This document shows positions 42,336 to 50,410 of a DNA stretch of 64,000 nt, piece after piece. Source of the stretch: Prochlorococcus sp. AG-418-I20 (lineage in GTDB: Bacteria; Cyanobacteriota; Cyanobacteriia; PCC-6307; Cyanobiaceae); contig QCLZ01000001.1 of the NCBI GenBank assembly GCA_003214175.1, positions 62,001-126,000 on the forward strand, written 5' to 3'. Position numbers and translations under genes: made by a program. The first letter of the stretch is position 1, and every line of letters begins with the position of its first letter. The notes under the pieces were generated by a model. The model had not been told where the DNA came from and searched no databases. It saw only the letters and a program-made list of their open reading frames with translations.

Positions 42336-42841
42336 ACTGTAGTAAGCATTGACAAAGCTTCGTTAAGTTCTTGAACATGATTTAATTCATCTTGAGCAAT
42401 TTCCTTTATTTTTTGATCATTTGGATTATCTATTAAATATTTGGAATAAGTTTCAAATGCATGTTCCTCAATTTTTATGTTGACATCATAAGCATTAGCT
42501 GGAGATAAGAAATAATAAAATACCATGATCCAGTAATAAACTAGAACAAGGTGTCTCGCAAAAAATCTATCAATCCACAACCTATCTCCTCCTCTTTTCT
42601 CCATTTCTTTAAGATGTTCAGTTTCGTTAATAGCTTGATAAAAATGTTCTTTCATTAAAATCATTGTTTTTTCATTTTTAATTCCTAGGGATTCTTTAAA
42701 ATGAAGAACTGAAAGAAACGCGAAATAAGGTGATCTAGCTATTACTTCTAAAACCCAAAATCGTTGCAAAGATCTACCAGAGTATATGAAGTCTAAGAAT
42801 TTAACAGTACTATTCAAAATCAAAGAATTTAATTTTTTCAT
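42332..42841 (-). CDS. ptox: Plastoquinol terminal oxidase (PTOX/alternative oxidase)
   Basis: Di-iron quinol oxidase that moves electrons from plastoquinol to O2, acting as a safety valve for PSII. The 169-residue protein has the four ligand-bearing helices: E32 in LEVIARSPYF, E75/H76 in NETEHLKEM, E125/E126 in EEHAFETYSKYL and E152/H155 in DELNHVQEL. There is no transit peptide or extra N-terminal domain, as expected for the cyanobacterial form. Known from Prochlorococcus, including high-light strains, and marine Synechococcus. Confidence 0.94.
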   Translation of the reverse strand: MKKLNSLILNSTVKFLDFIYSGRSLQRFWVLEVIARSPYFAFLSVLHFKESLGIKNEKTMILMKEHFYQAINETEHLKEMEKRGGDRLWIDRFFARHLVLVYYWIMVFYYFLSPANAYDVNIKIEEHAFETYSKYLIDNPNDQKIKEIAQDELNHVQELNEALSMLTTV

Positions 42842-42996
42842 AAATTTCGCTTTTCTTTAAGTATAATTACTCAATCGCTTGAGGACTATAATGTAATTTA
42901 TTAATTAACCAAAAATTAATATTTATAGTCTAAAAATTTTTACTTCCATTGAAAAATTTTTTTTTCATGCATTAATTGGATAGATAAAAATTTTAT

Positions 42997-43137
42997 ATGA
43001 CAACTACAGAAAAAATTGCAAATGCCAAAAAGAGGATTGATGAATTAGAAAGACTCATAAAATATTGGAATGATTCAGGCCATGATGATTCAAAAATAAA
43101 GAATTTTACAATGAACATTGAAAATAAAGTTGCTTAG
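42997..43137 (+). CDS. Small hypothetical protein
   Basis: A 46-codon ORF: helical, charged N-terminal two-thirds (EKIANAKKRIDELERLIKYW) with heptad-like Leu/Ile spacing and a polar tail. The amphipathic pattern and balanced composition suggest a genuine small protein; no family is recognised. Confidence 0.55.
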   Translation: MTTTEKIANAKKRIDELERLIKYWNDSGHDDSKIKNFTMNIENKVA

Positions 43138-43285
43138 ATTGTAATTAATTAAAGCTGATCAATTTTATCTACATTAAAGTGGTTTTATATCTTTGAGGTT
43201 TCTAATATTGTTTAATTCTTAAATAGAGCAATTAAACCTATTCTCAAAAACGGTAAGGAAGAAATAATCTAAAAGAAAAATCTAT

Positions 43286-43399
43286 ATGAAAACCTTTTCA
43301 AAAAAATATTTAGTTCCGATTAAATTTATACCATGGGTTTTTTGGGTATTTGTATCTTTTATGAGTATATATTTGTGTAAGATAGCCTGGACAGGTTAA
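43286..43399 (+). CDS. Small one-helix membrane peptide
   Basis: A 37-codon ORF with a basic N-terminus (MKTFSKKYLVPIKF) and an aromatic hydrophobic helix PWVFWVFVSFMSIYL. It converges on the next gene with 13 bases between stops. No family recognised. Confidence 0.45.
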   Translation: MKTFSKKYLVPIKFIPWVFWVFVSFMSIYLCKIAWTG

Positions 43400-43412
43400 A
43401 CAATAAATAAAT

Positions 43413-43721
43413 CTAGCTTCTCCTTAACCAACCAGGAGCACCGCCAAACCAATCCGATATATCATCTTCATTTGGGTTGAAATGATTTTCTTTCTCTAGT
43501 CCATCTATCCCAAATGATTGTAAGAGGTTATCAATCCCTCCATCATTTTTTGTACCATTCCTTCTAAAGCTGTTAGCTTTTTTCAGCCAAAGAGAAATTG
43601 TCGAATTATGGTGTGCAAATTTTTCGACATATATCCTTTCTTCTAATGTAATTGATTTATCTTGAGCAATTCTTTTAATTATTCCTTGGATCTTTAGTCT
43701 TTTTGCATTACTAAGAAGCAT
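43413..43721 (-). CDS. Conserved-type hypothetical protein
   Basis: The 102-residue product has a helical N-terminal half (KRLKIQGIIKRIAQDKSITLEERIYVEKFA, in pieces) and a C-terminus rich in Gly/Trp (DWFGGAPGWLRRS). It looks like the marine picocyanobacterial hypothetical proteins of about 100 residues with this ending, but no domain name can be given. Confidence 0.7.
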   Translation of the reverse strand: MLLSNAKRLKIQGIIKRIAQDKSITLEERIYVEKFAHHNSTISLWLKKANSFRRNGTKNDGGIDNLLQSFGIDGLEKENHFNPNEDDISDWFGGAPGWLRRS

Positions 43722-43987
43722 TTCTGATCAATTTATTAATCTTTTTATAGGAAGGATTACTAAAAATATCTTGTCAATGTTAATTTCAACAAATTCACTA
43801 TTTTAAATGGGTTTTAAGCAAGAAAAGTCTTAAGACACTGAAAAAGGGGATGAATAAGTTACAAATGATACTTTTATTCATTTATCAAACTTATAATTCC
43901 TGCATATTAGATAATAAAAATTAATAGATTTATAAGGGTATTTTGAAATTAAGATAAATGGACGCAGTTGTTGCAATATAGTAAAAA

Positions 43988-44005
43988 TGTACTAATATTA
44001 GTACA
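43988..44005. promoter_or_regulatory. Perfect 18-bp palindrome, candidate operator
   Basis: TGTACTAATATTAGTACA is identical on both strands. It lies 17 bases before the preferred start (44022) of the next gene. The size and GTAC half-sites are those of a dimeric regulator site. The spacing does not fit the published cyanobacterial LexA box, so the regulator is unknown. Confidence 0.55.
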
Positions 44006-44021
44006 GATGTATTATTTAGAT

Positions 44022-44228
44022 ATGAAAGTTATTTCATCTTCTCCTTATGCCCCTTTTAATTCAAAAGAGTGGAATTCTCTAATAAGCAAAAATGCAAAGT
44101 TTGAAAATACTCCAATAAAAATTCAAAAAAAATTTTATAGAACTTTTACTCTAAAAAATATTGAAAAAGATGAACATTTGCAAGAGAAGAATGAATTGCA
44201 TCAACAAATGCAACTTGTATTTGGATAA
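44022..44228 (+). CDS. Small hypothetical protein
   Basis: From the ATG at 44022 the product has 68 residues (MKVISSSPYAPFNSKEWNSL; basic centre; C-terminal coiled-coil-like LQEKNELHQQMQL). A longer reading from TTG 43968 would run across the palindrome at 43988-44005 and is less likely. No domain recognised. Confidence 0.6.
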   Translation: MKVISSSPYAPFNSKEWNSLISKNAKFENTPIKIQKKFYRTFTLKNIEKDEHLQEKNELHQQMQLVFG

Positions 44229-44318
44229 AAAAATATTAACTAACAATCTTTTTATTGAATATTATTTTACGAGATCCAATTTTTTGTTAGATTAGTAGAA
44301 ATACAATAAGGATTTAAT

Positions 44319-44609
44319 TTGTCTGTAGATCGAGAACTTTTAAAAGAAGTTACCCAAGAACTTTGGAATACCGTAAAAAAACTAAGACCTGAAATAGATC
44401 GGCAAACTCGACTTCAGTTAGTTTTAAAGGCCTTATTAACTATTGGAGATTTGCCGGATCAAATGCAAGCTGCCATGGTAGTAGGTGTTTGTGCAGAAAT
44501 GGATAAGAGTGATCTTGATAATGTTGAAACTAATTCACAAACTAAAGATTCAAGCGAAGTTGATACTTCTACAGGCAGAAAAGTAGTTAGAAGAAGTTCA
44601 GCTAAATAA
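44319..44609 (+). CDS. Conserved-type hypothetical protein
   Basis: A 96-residue protein from a TTG start, with a helical part LLKEVTQELWNTVKKLRPEI and QLVLKALLTIGDLPDQMQAA, and a Ser/Lys-rich tail. The compact helical core with a low-complexity C-terminus is typical of short cyanobacterial proteins. No function known. Converges on the next gene with 11 bases between stops. Confidence 0.65.
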   Translation: MSVDRELLKEVTQELWNTVKKLRPEIDRQTRLQLVLKALLTIGDLPDQMQAAMVVGVCAEMDKSDLDNVETNSQTKDSSEVDTSTGRKVVRRSSAK

Positions 44610-44620
44610 ACCTTAAACGA

Positions 44621-44824
44621 TCATCCTTTAATTTTCTTTGATTCGTTTTTATTAAGTCTGTTGAATAGGTAATATGAAATTACAAGTAAGAGAGGAACAA
44701 ATATTGAATGTAAAGTCATCATTAATTCTGTTTGGCCCATTCCTATAAGACTTGATTCGCTTGGAAGTTGTTCTGACCAAGTGCCAACTAAATGCCAGGC
44801 TTGAGGAATTGATAAGAAAAACAT
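44621..44824 (-). CDS. Small membrane protein
   Basis: A 67-residue protein: N-terminal segment with MFFLSIPQAWHLVGTWSEQL, then ELMMTLHSIFVPLLLVISYY, one clear membrane helix, and a basic C-terminus KKIKG. No family recognised. Confidence 0.65.
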   Translation of the reverse strand: MFFLSIPQAWHLVGTWSEQLPSESSLIGMGQTELMMTLHSIFVPLLLVISYYLFNRLNKNESKKIKG

Positions 44825-44940
44825 ATAAGAGCTATAAGTTAAGTTTATGTTCAGATAAAGATTATCATTATTGAACGTTTTTGCTTTCTTTATTCTTATT
44901 TCTTAACTAAGTATTTATAGAGTTATAAAAAGAACTTAAT

Positions 44941-46470
44941 TCATAAATTTATTTTCTTCAGAAGAGTTTTAAATTCTTTTTTACCAATAATTTTTTCAGC
45001 TGCGTAAGCACCACTTGCTGAAACAGCTGGAATTCCAATACCTGGAAATGTACTTGCGCCGCAAGTAAATAAATTTTTCACTGGAGTTTTGCAGCCTGGG
45101 AAAAGACCTTTTGCTGCAGATAATGCAGGGCCGTAACTACCGCAATAGGTATTGGTGAATTTTTTATGAGTGATTGGGGTTCCTAGCATCTTTAAATCAA
45201 TCCTTTCATCTATGTCAGGGATGAATTTTCGCACTGCATTAAGGAATATTGAACATCTTTCTTCTTTCAAATTACTATATTCTAATTCCTTTGGATTTAG
45301 GTTCTCCCAAATTTCCCAAGGTTCATTTGCGGGAGTATATCCATGAAGAACATGCTTCCCTTTAGGGGCCATATTTTTATCTAAAACAGATGGGATTGAG
45401 AATACAGCTATATTTCTTTCTGCGGTTATACCTTTTTCCCACTCGTCAACATGTATCGCATGTATTGGCAGTTCTTCAAGACCATCAGCATCAAAACCTA
45501 GATGTATATGAAGGAAAGAATCACATTTATTAGGGTTCAAAACTTTTGGTTTCCATTTTTTTGAAATTTCATTTGGAATTAACTTTTTTAAATTCCAAAC
45601 GTCAGTATTCGTAACAACAGATTCACAACTATAACTTGAACCATTATTAAGAGTTATACCTGTTGCTAAATTTTTATTGAAGTTAATTGTCTTTACTCTC
45701 GAAGAGAGAATTAATTCTCCTCCATTTTTTTTAAATCCATTAATTAAGGCTTTTACGATAGATTCACTACCTCCTTTAGGGTATTCAAGGTATGAATTTG
45801 GTTCAAACCATTCGTTAAATAAAGTAGCCATCGCAGCTGTATTTGTATCATGCATTGACATACCACTTATCAAAAAGCTCAATAAATCAACCCAATTTCT
45901 GAGAAAAGGATCCTCTAGATGATTATTTACTAAATTCCCAAAGCCCTTATTAATTTTTGGTATTTGCTTAATATTAGGTAAAAATTTTGAGGTTAAATTT
46001 ATTAGATCTAAGAAATTTATTGATTCGGGAGAAAATGAGAGTAAAGGTATTGCTTTTATTATTTGGCTAAGAGGTTTTATTCCGGAAATAAATGATTCCC
46101 ATTCTTTAACAGATTTCTCACCCCTTAAAGTTTTAATTGTTTGTTTAAAAGGTTCTTCCCCCACATCAAGATTAAAATTGCCTTCTGGGACAATTACTTG
46201 CCAACCTTTGTATTGAAATAATTCAACTTCTTCATTAAGTAATTTGAGAATTTGCCCTAATGGATTAGTTGTTGGCCATTTACCTATTCCACTCCACAAT
46301 GAAGGACCTGATTCGAAAGTGTAACCTTTTCTTTTGAAGCTGTGAGCAACCCCTCCGGGCTGGGTATGAGCTTCACATATAAGTACTTTTCTTCCAGATA
46401 ATGTGAGAATCGAACCGCAACATAATCCACCTATTCCACTACCGATTATTACGACATCGTACTTTTTCAT
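44941..46470 (-). CDS. CrtH-like carotenoid isomerase / phytoene-desaturase family oxidoreductase
   Basis: FAD-dependent oxidoreductase of 509 residues. The N-terminus is YDVVIIGSGIGGLCCGSIL with GGVAHSFKRKGYTFESGPSL, and the C-terminus has GLFPGCKTPVKNLFTCGAST and FPGIGIPAVSASGAYAAEKI. This is the CrtI/CrtH superfamily; the length suits a carotene cis-trans isomerase or related carotenoid oxidoreductase, but a saturase or desaturase role is possible. Complete, with no signal peptide. Confidence 0.85.
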   Translation of the reverse strand: MKKYDVVIIGSGIGGLCCGSILTLSGRKVLICEAHTQPGGVAHSFKRKGYTFESGPSLWSGIGKWPTTNPLGQILKLLNEEVELFQYKGWQVIVPEGNFNLDVGEEPFKQTIKTLRGEKSVKEWESFISGIKPLSQIIKAIPLLSFSPESINFLDLINLTSKFLPNIKQIPKINKGFGNLVNNHLEDPFLRNWVDLLSFLISGMSMHDTNTAAMATLFNEWFEPNSYLEYPKGGSESIVKALINGFKKNGGELILSSRVKTINFNKNLATGITLNNGSSYSCESVVTNTDVWNLKKLIPNEISKKWKPKVLNPNKCDSFLHIHLGFDADGLEELPIHAIHVDEWEKGITAERNIAVFSIPSVLDKNMAPKGKHVLHGYTPANEPWEIWENLNPKELEYSNLKEERCSIFLNAVRKFIPDIDERIDLKMLGTPITHKKFTNTYCGSYGPALSAAKGLFPGCKTPVKNLFTCGASTFPGIGIPAVSASGAYAAEKIIGKKEFKTLLKKINL

Positions 46471-46509
46471 TAAATATTTACTTTACTCTTCTCGTAGAAC
46501 TAATTAGTT

Positions 46510-46620
46510 TTAGACAAAAGTATTAGTTGAAGTTGTAATACTTAGTACGACAGCTAGGAAAAATATGTAAGGGACAGCTTTTAGAGGTATGTATCCTTGG
46601 TTTTTAGAAGTAAAATCCAT
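46510..46620 (-). CDS. Possible small one-helix membrane peptide
   Basis: A 36-codon reading from the ATG at 46620: polar start MDFTSKNQGYIPLKA followed by a helix VPYIFFLAVVLSITT. The start could be an artefact of the AT-rich gap between crtH-like and the fibrillin-like gene; no family recognised. Confidence 0.35.
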   Translation of the reverse strand: MDFTSKNQGYIPLKAVPYIFFLAVVLSITTSTNTFV

Positions 46621-46793
46621 TAAATTAATTACATTATGTAAATATAATAACGAGATCTTGTTCCTTATGTGTGTCAATAAATTATTTTTTTGGAAATATA
46701 TTGAAACAAAGAAATCTTTTTGGAGAGATTTTTTAAGTAAGAACATTTTTTATGAAGTTATCTTAGTATTTGATTCTTAGATTTAAATCCATT

Positions 46794-47279
46794 ATGAAAC
46801 ACTTTCCTGATATTAATGAGATAAAACTATTAGAAAAAAATTCTAGAAAAAATGGTAGCGGAATTGTATATGAGGAATTGTTAGGAATATGGAAGTTTAA
46901 GTATGTATGGGGAAAGGAGTCAGATGAAATCAAAAATATACCCAGTTCGATTCTCCAAGTATTTTCGGCAAGACTCGAATTAAAAAGTAAAAATAAAGAG
47001 GATCAAATAAATTATGAAATAAAAAATTCAATTAATTTCGGATTATTAAATATTACTTTTATAGGCAGCGCAGAATTAAAAGGGCTTAGACCTTTATTGG
47101 CTTTTTATTTTGAAGAATTGAAAATTAGTATTAGTAGTTTTCCAATATTTAATAAGGAATTAAAAAAACCAGACGATAAAAAAATGCCTTTTTTTTCACT
47201 TGTAGGAATTAGCGCTAAAGATAATTGGTTGTGTGCTCGAGGCAGGGGCGGAGGGCTTGCAATATGGGTTAAATCTTAA
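46794..47279 (+). CDS. PAP/fibrillin-like plastid-lipid-associated protein
   Basis: From the ATG at 46794 (161 residues) the protein has the fibrillin pattern: EELLGIWKFKYVWGKES near the start, NFGLLNITFIGSAELKGLRP in the middle and the end WLCARGRGGGLAIWVKS. Fibrillins coat lipid globules and affect photoprotection and quinone/carotenoid storage in plastids and cyanobacteria. A longer reading from 46770 is possible. Confidence 0.72.
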   Translation: MKHFPDINEIKLLEKNSRKNGSGIVYEELLGIWKFKYVWGKESDEIKNIPSSILQVFSARLELKSKNKEDQINYEIKNSINFGLLNITFIGSAELKGLRPLLAFYFEELKISISSFPIFNKELKKPDDKKMPFFSLVGISAKDNWLCARGRGGGLAIWVKS

Positions 47280-47280
47280 T

Positions 47281-47496
47281 TTAGTGGTATTCTCCTGGAT
47301 GATCTACCTTTCTTACGGTAACTTTATCAACTTTTTGTCCATTAAATCTTAAGAGATCATCTCCTGAAAAGTCATATCCTAAGCGTTGACCTATTAGTGC
47401 TACATCATCAGCTGTAGAGGATGTAGTAACCTGTTTTTTTAAGTCTTCATCAGATTGCATATTAATTAAAAATTTTCTTATTTCAGAAAAACTCAT
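47281..47496 (-). CDS. Nif11-domain protein
   Basis: A 71-residue protein with the Nif11 N-terminal pattern (FSEIRKFLINMQSDEDLKKQ, then TADDVALIGQRLGYDFSGDDL). Nif11 domains serve as leader peptides for RiPP precursors such as prochlorosins in marine cyanobacteria, but here there is no Gly-Gly cleavage site and no Cys/Ser/Thr-rich core: the tail is VDKVTVRKVDHPGEYH. So it is probably a small Nif11 protein without a lanthipeptide core. Confidence 0.75.
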   Translation of the reverse strand: MSFSEIRKFLINMQSDEDLKKQVTTSSTADDVALIGQRLGYDFSGDDLLRFNGQKVDKVTVRKVDHPGEYH

Positions 47497-47587
47497 AACT
47501 AGAATTTGATTGATTGATGTTGAAAAACTTTATAAAATCTTTTTCTTAGTAAGAACAAGATAAATAGATAATCATTATACTATTTTT

Positions 47588-47905
47588 ATGACTTACTTAT
47601 TCCTCTATGTAGTTGGCATAATTTTAATATGGTGGACATATCGTGTTGGTTGGCTTGAGGCGCTCAAAACAGTAGTTAAAGTTATAGTTCCCTCAGCGCT
47701 TATTATTTTATTTAACATTAAAGCTGGAAGATTACTTTTTAAAAGTCCTGTAGTTGGTTTATTAAGCGCTTTGCCTACCTCTATTTTTATTTTTAGAGGT
47801 TCATTGCCTTTAGTTAGTTATATAAATAACTTCATTGAAAATAAAATAAATAAGTATGATTATTCGGAAGTCATAGATACTGACTCTGTGCCTTTAGATG
47901 ATTAA
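47588..47905 (+). CDS. Membrane hypothetical protein
   Basis: A 105-residue protein with at least two hydrophobic segments (YLFLYVVGIILIWWTY and VVKVIVPSALIILF) and a polar, acidic C-terminus (YSEVIDTDSVPLDD). No family recognised. Confidence 0.65.
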   Translation: MTYLFLYVVGIILIWWTYRVGWLEALKTVVKVIVPSALIILFNIKAGRLLFKSPVVGLLSALPTSIFIFRGSLPLVSYINNFIENKINKYDYSEVIDTDSVPLDD

Positions 47906-47915
47906 TTTTTTTAAT

Positions 47916-48308
47916 TCAATCAAAGCCAAGAAATAATTCTTTATGTACAACAAGAACATCAAATAAAGTTGTTCCATTAATAGGACTTAATGGGATTTTG
48001 TCTATATTCAATGCTTCTGCGCAAATTAAATGAGCATCCCATTTTGTATCGTGATCACTTATTTCAATTGACCACTCAATTACTTTTTTAAAATGATCTG
48101 GCATCTCTGAACCAATTTTCCTGCAAATTTGACATAGAACTGACAAAAGTGGAGGCTTTGATGGCCTTTTTAAATCTTTAATAAGACTAGGCTGTGTAAA
48201 AACACTTGTATAGCGGATGTAGTCTATCAATTCATATTCTTCTTTAGTAAGAGCTGCTTTATTTAATGCTCTTTCAAATTCGTCTATGGGGGTTATGGGC
48301 CTATCCAA
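47916..48308 (-). CDS. Conserved-type hypothetical protein
   Basis: A 130-residue, mostly helical soluble protein with SLIKDLKRPSKPPLLSVLCQ and CRKIGSEMPDHFKKVIEWSI, ending FDVLVVHKELFLGFD. No known domain. It lies 4 bases downstream of tatA and may be co-transcribed with it. Confidence 0.68.
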   Translation of the reverse strand: MDRPITPIDEFERALNKAALTKEEYELIDYIRYTSVFTQPSLIKDLKRPSKPPLLSVLCQICRKIGSEMPDHFKKVIEWSIEISDHDTKWDAHLICAEALNIDKIPLSPINGTTLFDVLVVHKELFLGFD

Positions 48309-48312
48309 GATA

Positions 48313-48603
48313 TTAGTTGTTGCTGTTTTCTTTATTTGAAAAATTCTTTTTTTCTGAATCTATTTTTTCTTGATTAATTTCATTTGTTTGATTGCTTTCT
48401 ATAGATTTAGGAGATTCTTCTTTATCTTCTTCGTTCATAACTTGATCGATTTCATTTTGAAATTCATTCGAAGCTTTTTTAAGACTTTTCAAAGTTTTGC
48501 CAAGCTGTTTTCCTAATTCTGGAAGCTTTTTTGGACCAAAAATTAAAAGAGCTAAGATAAGTATTACAGTAACTTCAGGCAAACCTACACCAAAAATATT
48601 CAT
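48313..48603 (-). CDS. tatA: Sec-independent protein translocase TatA/E
   Basis: Pore component of the twin-arginine export system for folded proteins. The 96-residue protein has a short N-terminal helix MNIFGVGLPEVTVILILALL, the hinge IFGPKKLPELGKQLGK, an amphipathic helix TLKSLKKASNEFQNE and an acidic disordered tail. Normal for TatA; the transport proteins TatC/TatB are not in the window. Confidence 0.95.
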   Translation of the reverse strand: MNIFGVGLPEVTVILILALLIFGPKKLPELGKQLGKTLKSLKKASNEFQNEIDQVMNEEDKEESPKSIESNQTNEINQEKIDSEKKNFSNKENSNN

Positions 48604-48693
48604 AGTTGATAAATATTTAACTAATTAGAAAATCTATTATTAAATATAGTCAAATCATGTGAAAATTTCATTCTTATAATAGCTTTATTAATA

Positions 48694-48831
48694 TTAAAAA
48701 ATTTTGAAAAATATTATTGTTATTAAGACTCCTTTAAAGAAAACTAACCAAAGTAATTGATAATCACTCAACTTGAATTTTTTTTGGTACCAATTTATAA
48801 GAGTTTTATGTTTATCTATTAATTTTCTCAT
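48694..48831 (-). CDS. Small membrane hypothetical protein
   Basis: A 45-codon ORF. A basic N-terminus with MRKLIDKHKTLINWYQKKF is followed by SDYQLLWLVFFKGVLITIIF, a hydrophobic helix. The pattern WYQKK..LSDYQLLW..FFKG looks like a family of small picocyanobacterial membrane proteins. It fills most of an otherwise empty 376-base gap. Confidence 0.6.
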   Translation of the reverse strand: MRKLIDKHKTLINWYQKKFKLSDYQLLWLVFFKGVLITIIFFKIF

Positions 48832-48979
48832 TTTCACCGAGATTATTTATAACTATCACTTATTTTATCTTAATTTCTTTTATTATTATTTTAGAGAATC
48901 CTAGATTTAACTCTAATCAGATTAATCTTTTAAAATTTAATCTTTTTCTAAATTATTGAAACTATTCGCTTAATATCTA

Positions 48980-49234
48980 ATGTCTTTAATGAAAATGAAG
49001 TACTTATTTGTTGTTTTTTATCTATTTTTTCTAATTTATCCAGCTGAAGCCGTTACCACAAAAATGTTTAAAGTATTGGATACTTGTGCAAGATATCGAC
49101 TAGGTGAGATTAATGCTATTGAGGCTATAGAAAAACTAAATTTAAAATTAACGAATTCTTCTACCAATAAGCCAAATGATCTAGTAAAAAAATATTGCTC
49201 AGTATTCACTCCAAATGAAAAAATTGAATTTTAA
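48980..49234 (+). CDS. Small exported hypothetical protein
   Basis: The 84-residue product has a signal peptide (YLFVVFYLFFLIYPAEA, cleavage after AEA) and a short mature part with two Cys residues (LDTCARYRLGE and VKKYCSVF) that may form a disulfide. No domain recognised. A lumenal or periplasmic location is inferred. Confidence 0.65.
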   Translation: MSLMKMKYLFVVFYLFFLIYPAEAVTTKMFKVLDTCARYRLGEINAIEAIEKLNLKLTNSSTNKPNDLVKKYCSVFTPNEKIEF

Positions 49235-49522
49235 TCTTAGTAATATATATTTAATTATTATTTTTGAATAATCTTTAGATATGTTTAGTATTTGTTTAAC
49301 TTTTTAAAATTAGTTGTTTTTTCAGTAAAAAAACTCCCAAAAAATAATAATAAATAAAAAATATAAATCCCATAATATTGAATTAATAATTCACCCTGGT
49401 TAATTTCAATAATGTTTTACTATCTTTTAAAACAAAAAAAATGACTTTAATACCAGTAATTTACTTCATGGCCACAAAAAAAACATATTAACCTCTAATA
49501 TGGAATTTTAATAAGAATAATT

Positions 49523-49972
49523 GTGCAGATTGGAGAAAAAATTCCAGAATTTTCTTTACTGGATCAAAACGGAGTTAAAAGATCAAATAAGGGCTTAAAA
49601 AATCCACTTGTTTTGTTTTTTTATCCAAAAGATGATACGCCGGGTTGCACTATAGAAGTTTGCGGATTTAGAGATAAATATGACTTATTTAAAGTTTTAG
49701 GTGCACAAGTTTGGGGAGTAAGTAATGGAAGTGCCTCAAGTCATTTAGCATTTGCCAATAAAAATAAATTACAATATCCACTTCTTTGCGATAGGAATGA
49801 CTCTCTTAGGAAAATTTTTAAAGTTCCTAAAGTACTAGGTTTCATGGATGGTAGGGTAACTTACGTTATCGATCGCAAAGGGACAGTTAGGCATATTTTT
49901 AGAGATTTATTGAATGGTCCTGAACACATTAAAGAGGCTATTAGAGTACTTAAGGAAATTCAAAATCAATAA
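49523..49972 (+). CDS. PrxQ-type peroxiredoxin (bacterioferritin comigratory protein)
   Basis: Thiol peroxidase reducing H2O2 and organic hydroperoxides. The 149-residue protein (GTG start) has FFYPKDDTPGCTIEVCGFRD with the peroxidatic Cys at 42 and the resolving Cys at 47, the arrangement of atypical 2-Cys BCP/PrxQ proteins. Complete. It would use thioredoxin as reductant; useful under light-driven oxidative stress. Confidence 0.92.
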   Translation: MQIGEKIPEFSLLDQNGVKRSNKGLKNPLVLFFYPKDDTPGCTIEVCGFRDKYDLFKVLGAQVWGVSNGSASSHLAFANKNKLQYPLLCDRNDSLRKIFKVPKVLGFMDGRVTYVIDRKGTVRHIFRDLLNGPEHIKEAIRVLKEIQNQ

Positions 49973-50038
49973 ATTATTATTCAAAGAATTTTAGATTAAT
50001 AAGTTTTGCTTTATTATGGTTTCAGCTTTTTAAAATTT

Positions 50039-50311
50039 ATGAAGAAAATGGGAATGCAGGCTGTTGATCTTGCTATTCAAAATGGAGTAGATCTTGACGG
50101 TACTCCAATCCCTCAAAAAATGCTAGATCTATATAACAGAATTATGGATGAGGAGAATAAAAGAGAAAGGAGTGGTGTTAAAAAATCAATGAGAAATAGA
50201 TGCGTCAAAACTGGTTCTAAGCATTTTGATAAAGAAACGTTGAATCAATTATTAATAGACTCTGGATGGGAAGGTCTCAAAGACAAGGAAATTTTATTTT
50301 TTTACAAATAA
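50039..50311 (+). CDS. Hypothetical protein
   Basis: From the ATG at 50039 (90 residues) the product begins MKKMGMQAVDLAIQNG and has a basic middle, RERSGVKKSMRNRCVKTG, and an end DSGWEGLKDKEIL. No domain recognised. A TTG at 50006 would add 11 residues. Confidence 0.6.
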   Translation: MKKMGMQAVDLAIQNGVDLDGTPIPQKMLDLYNRIMDEENKRERSGVKKSMRNRCVKTGSKHFDKETLNQLLIDSGWEGLKDKEILFFYK

Positions 50312-50410
50312 AAAAAATTTTATAGTTATCTTAAAAATTATTTATGGTAATTTTTACTTAAACTAAAAAATGAGAAGTAATTAAATATTTTCTTAGATCT
50401 AATTTTTGAA

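Noticed and set aside
43988-44005. LexA operator
   Set aside because: The GTAC half-sites are separated by eight bases, not the four expected of the cyanobacterial LexA box.
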